DNA of 16,615 nucleotides from the NCBI GenBank assembly GCA_900088475.1, contig FLMG01000403.1, positions 1-16,615 on the forward strand, in the 5' to 3' direction. A program made the translations under genes and the position numbers. Position 1 is the stretch's first letter; the number at the start of each line of letters is the position of its first letter. Positions 15,956 to 16,615 of this stretch are shown piece by piece. Below the pieces are notes generated by a model. It saw only the letters and a list, made by a program, of their open reading frames with translations, was not told the DNA's origin and made no database searches. This DNA is from Hyphochytrium catenoides (Eukaryota > Sar > Hyphochytriomycetes > Hyphochytriales > Hyphochytriaceae).

Positions 15956-16380
15956 AGCTCTTTCTGCTGCTCTATCTGTCCTCTGCTGGAGAGTGGAATT
16001 TGCATAATGAGACGTCGTAAGAACAGGAGAACGAAGGGTGTATCCGTGCTCTCGTCTCATGATGGCTGACGGTCCAACCAAGTCTACGAGTACCATCATC
16101 AAGAAGGTCATTGTTTCCAGGTCGGTGGTGCTTGCATATCAATAGAACTAGCTGTCCGATGCTCCTGTCTGAAGTCTCCTCTTGAACGAAGGATAACGCT
16201 GTCATCATTATTGAAACGCAGTGCAGCACCGGTTGCTGTTGGTTCCTCGTCTGCTGCTGTCCGATGATGGGAGAAATTTTTGGCAGGTCCAAACCAACGA
16301 GTGCTACTCTAATAAGGCCCTAGTTCTATGGGGTAAATATTCTATTAGTTTATAAGATACCTTGAATAATAATAAACGCT
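15956..16380. other. 5' flank of S6, no supported gene
   Basis: Presumed promoter and 5' untranslated region of the leftward gene at 15955. A minus-strand frame (16292-15972) of about 106 codons overlaps it and includes LSFVQEETSDRSIGQLVLLI. It has no signal peptide and no convincing start and may be chance, though a missing upstream exon cannot be excluded. Confidence 0.4.
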
Positions 16381-16397
16381 TTCGTTTTCCTCAAGAT

Positions 16398-16415
16398 GCC
16401 CTGCCCTGCCCTGCC
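16398..16415. repeat. Short GCCCT pentamer run
   Basis: Three and a half copies of gccct in a row. A short microsatellite at the left edge of the degenerate repeat field that fills the end of the window. Confidence 0.8.
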
Positions 16416-16440
16416 TGGGGGAATAAAATGGCCTGCAGTC

Positions 16441-16577
16441 CGCCTATAGTCTGCCTATAGTTTTGATACCTATGGTCTGCCTATGTTTTTACTTACAGGG
16501 CTCACCTAATAAAGGACTTTACTGCCTATGTTTTTGCCTATGACCTGCCTATGGTTTTCTCTATAGTCTGCCTATGT
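16441..16577. repeat. Degenerate interspersed repeat of ctgcctatrg
   Basis: The motif (c)tgcctat(a/g)g, often followed by tttt or tct, occurs about eight times in under 140 bp at irregular spacing, for example at 16451, 16478, 16522, 16546 and 16569. A related string tagttctatgg occurs at 16321 and at 16602. The unit spacing is not constant, so this is a degenerate or interrupted satellite. It runs close to the window's edge and may continue. Confidence 0.75.
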
Positions 16578-16615
16578 TTAGAAATAGAGTTGCGGTTTTA
16601 TTAGTTCTATGGTTA

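Noticed and set aside
15956-16111. N-terminal extension of S6 to an upstream ATG
   Set aside because: It would bury the signal peptide 52 residues inside the protein; the ATG at 15955 fits a secreted product.
15972-16292. Minus-strand 106-codon frame upstream of S6
   Set aside because: It lacks a start with good context, a signal peptide or a family match, and it lies where the S6 promoter should be.
1-16615. Bacterial-type systems: operons, CRISPR, IS elements, tRNA or rRNA genes
   Set aside because: No ribosome-binding sites, operon-like spacing, spacer arrays, transposase motifs or cloverleaf patterns were seen; the intron signals and signal-peptide exons point to nuclear eukaryotic DNA.

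Overview
The window is nuclear DNA of a eukaryote, most likely a microbial one (a protist). It carries a type II membrane glycosyltransferase of the animal/protist core-1 kind, several N-terminal signal peptides, and short GT...AG introns of roughly 26-60 nt (a few near 80-110) with pyrimidine-rich 3' ends. There is no operon structure, rRNA, tRNA or CRISPR array. The mix of very short introns, expanded secreted proteins and a C1GALT1-like enzyme would fit an alveolate such as a perkinsid, but that placement is a guess and nothing in the sequence proves it.

Layout. 1-540 is a pyrimidine tract followed by a GA microsatellite. 791-1088 is a doubtful two-exon gene. 1425-2624 (minus) is a C1GALT1-like beta-1,3-galactosyltransferase, the only gene I can name with confidence. 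2625-3184 is intergenic and holds a 43-bp duplication. 3185-7876 (minus) holds a run of small multi-exon genes, most starting with a signal peptide; I can trace four (3185-3982, 4554-5305, 6148-6663, 6709-7876) and see fragments of two more (4151-4409, 5505-5903). 7890-9809 (minus) encodes a roughly 630-residue acidic Ser/Glu/His-rich protein. 9850-11584 is mostly non-coding, with one weak candidate. 11585-12814 (minus) encodes a five- or six-span membrane protein. 12887-13360 (minus) is another spliced secreted-protein gene with an intron one base after its ATG. 13361-14873 is intergenic and contains a striking fold-back repeat. 14874-15265 (minus) is a small F-box-like candidate. 15387-15955 (minus) encodes a clear secreted cysteine protein. 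The end is a degenerate repeat field.

How the genes relate. By eye, the secreted proteins at 15387-15955, 6709-7876 and 3185-3982 share a layout: signal peptide, a C-x3-C pair, a short hydrophobic strand, and a C-terminal part with a TLQ or Cys motif and an aromatic strand. The gene at 4554-5305 resembles the C-terminal part. I read them as paralogues of one rapidly diverging secreted family, all on the minus strand. Almost every supported gene in the window is on that strand. The secreted proteins could be substrates of glycosylation in the secretory pathway, but no direct functional link to the neighbouring galactosyltransferase is shown. Exon models are hand-built; the splice sites need RNA evidence.
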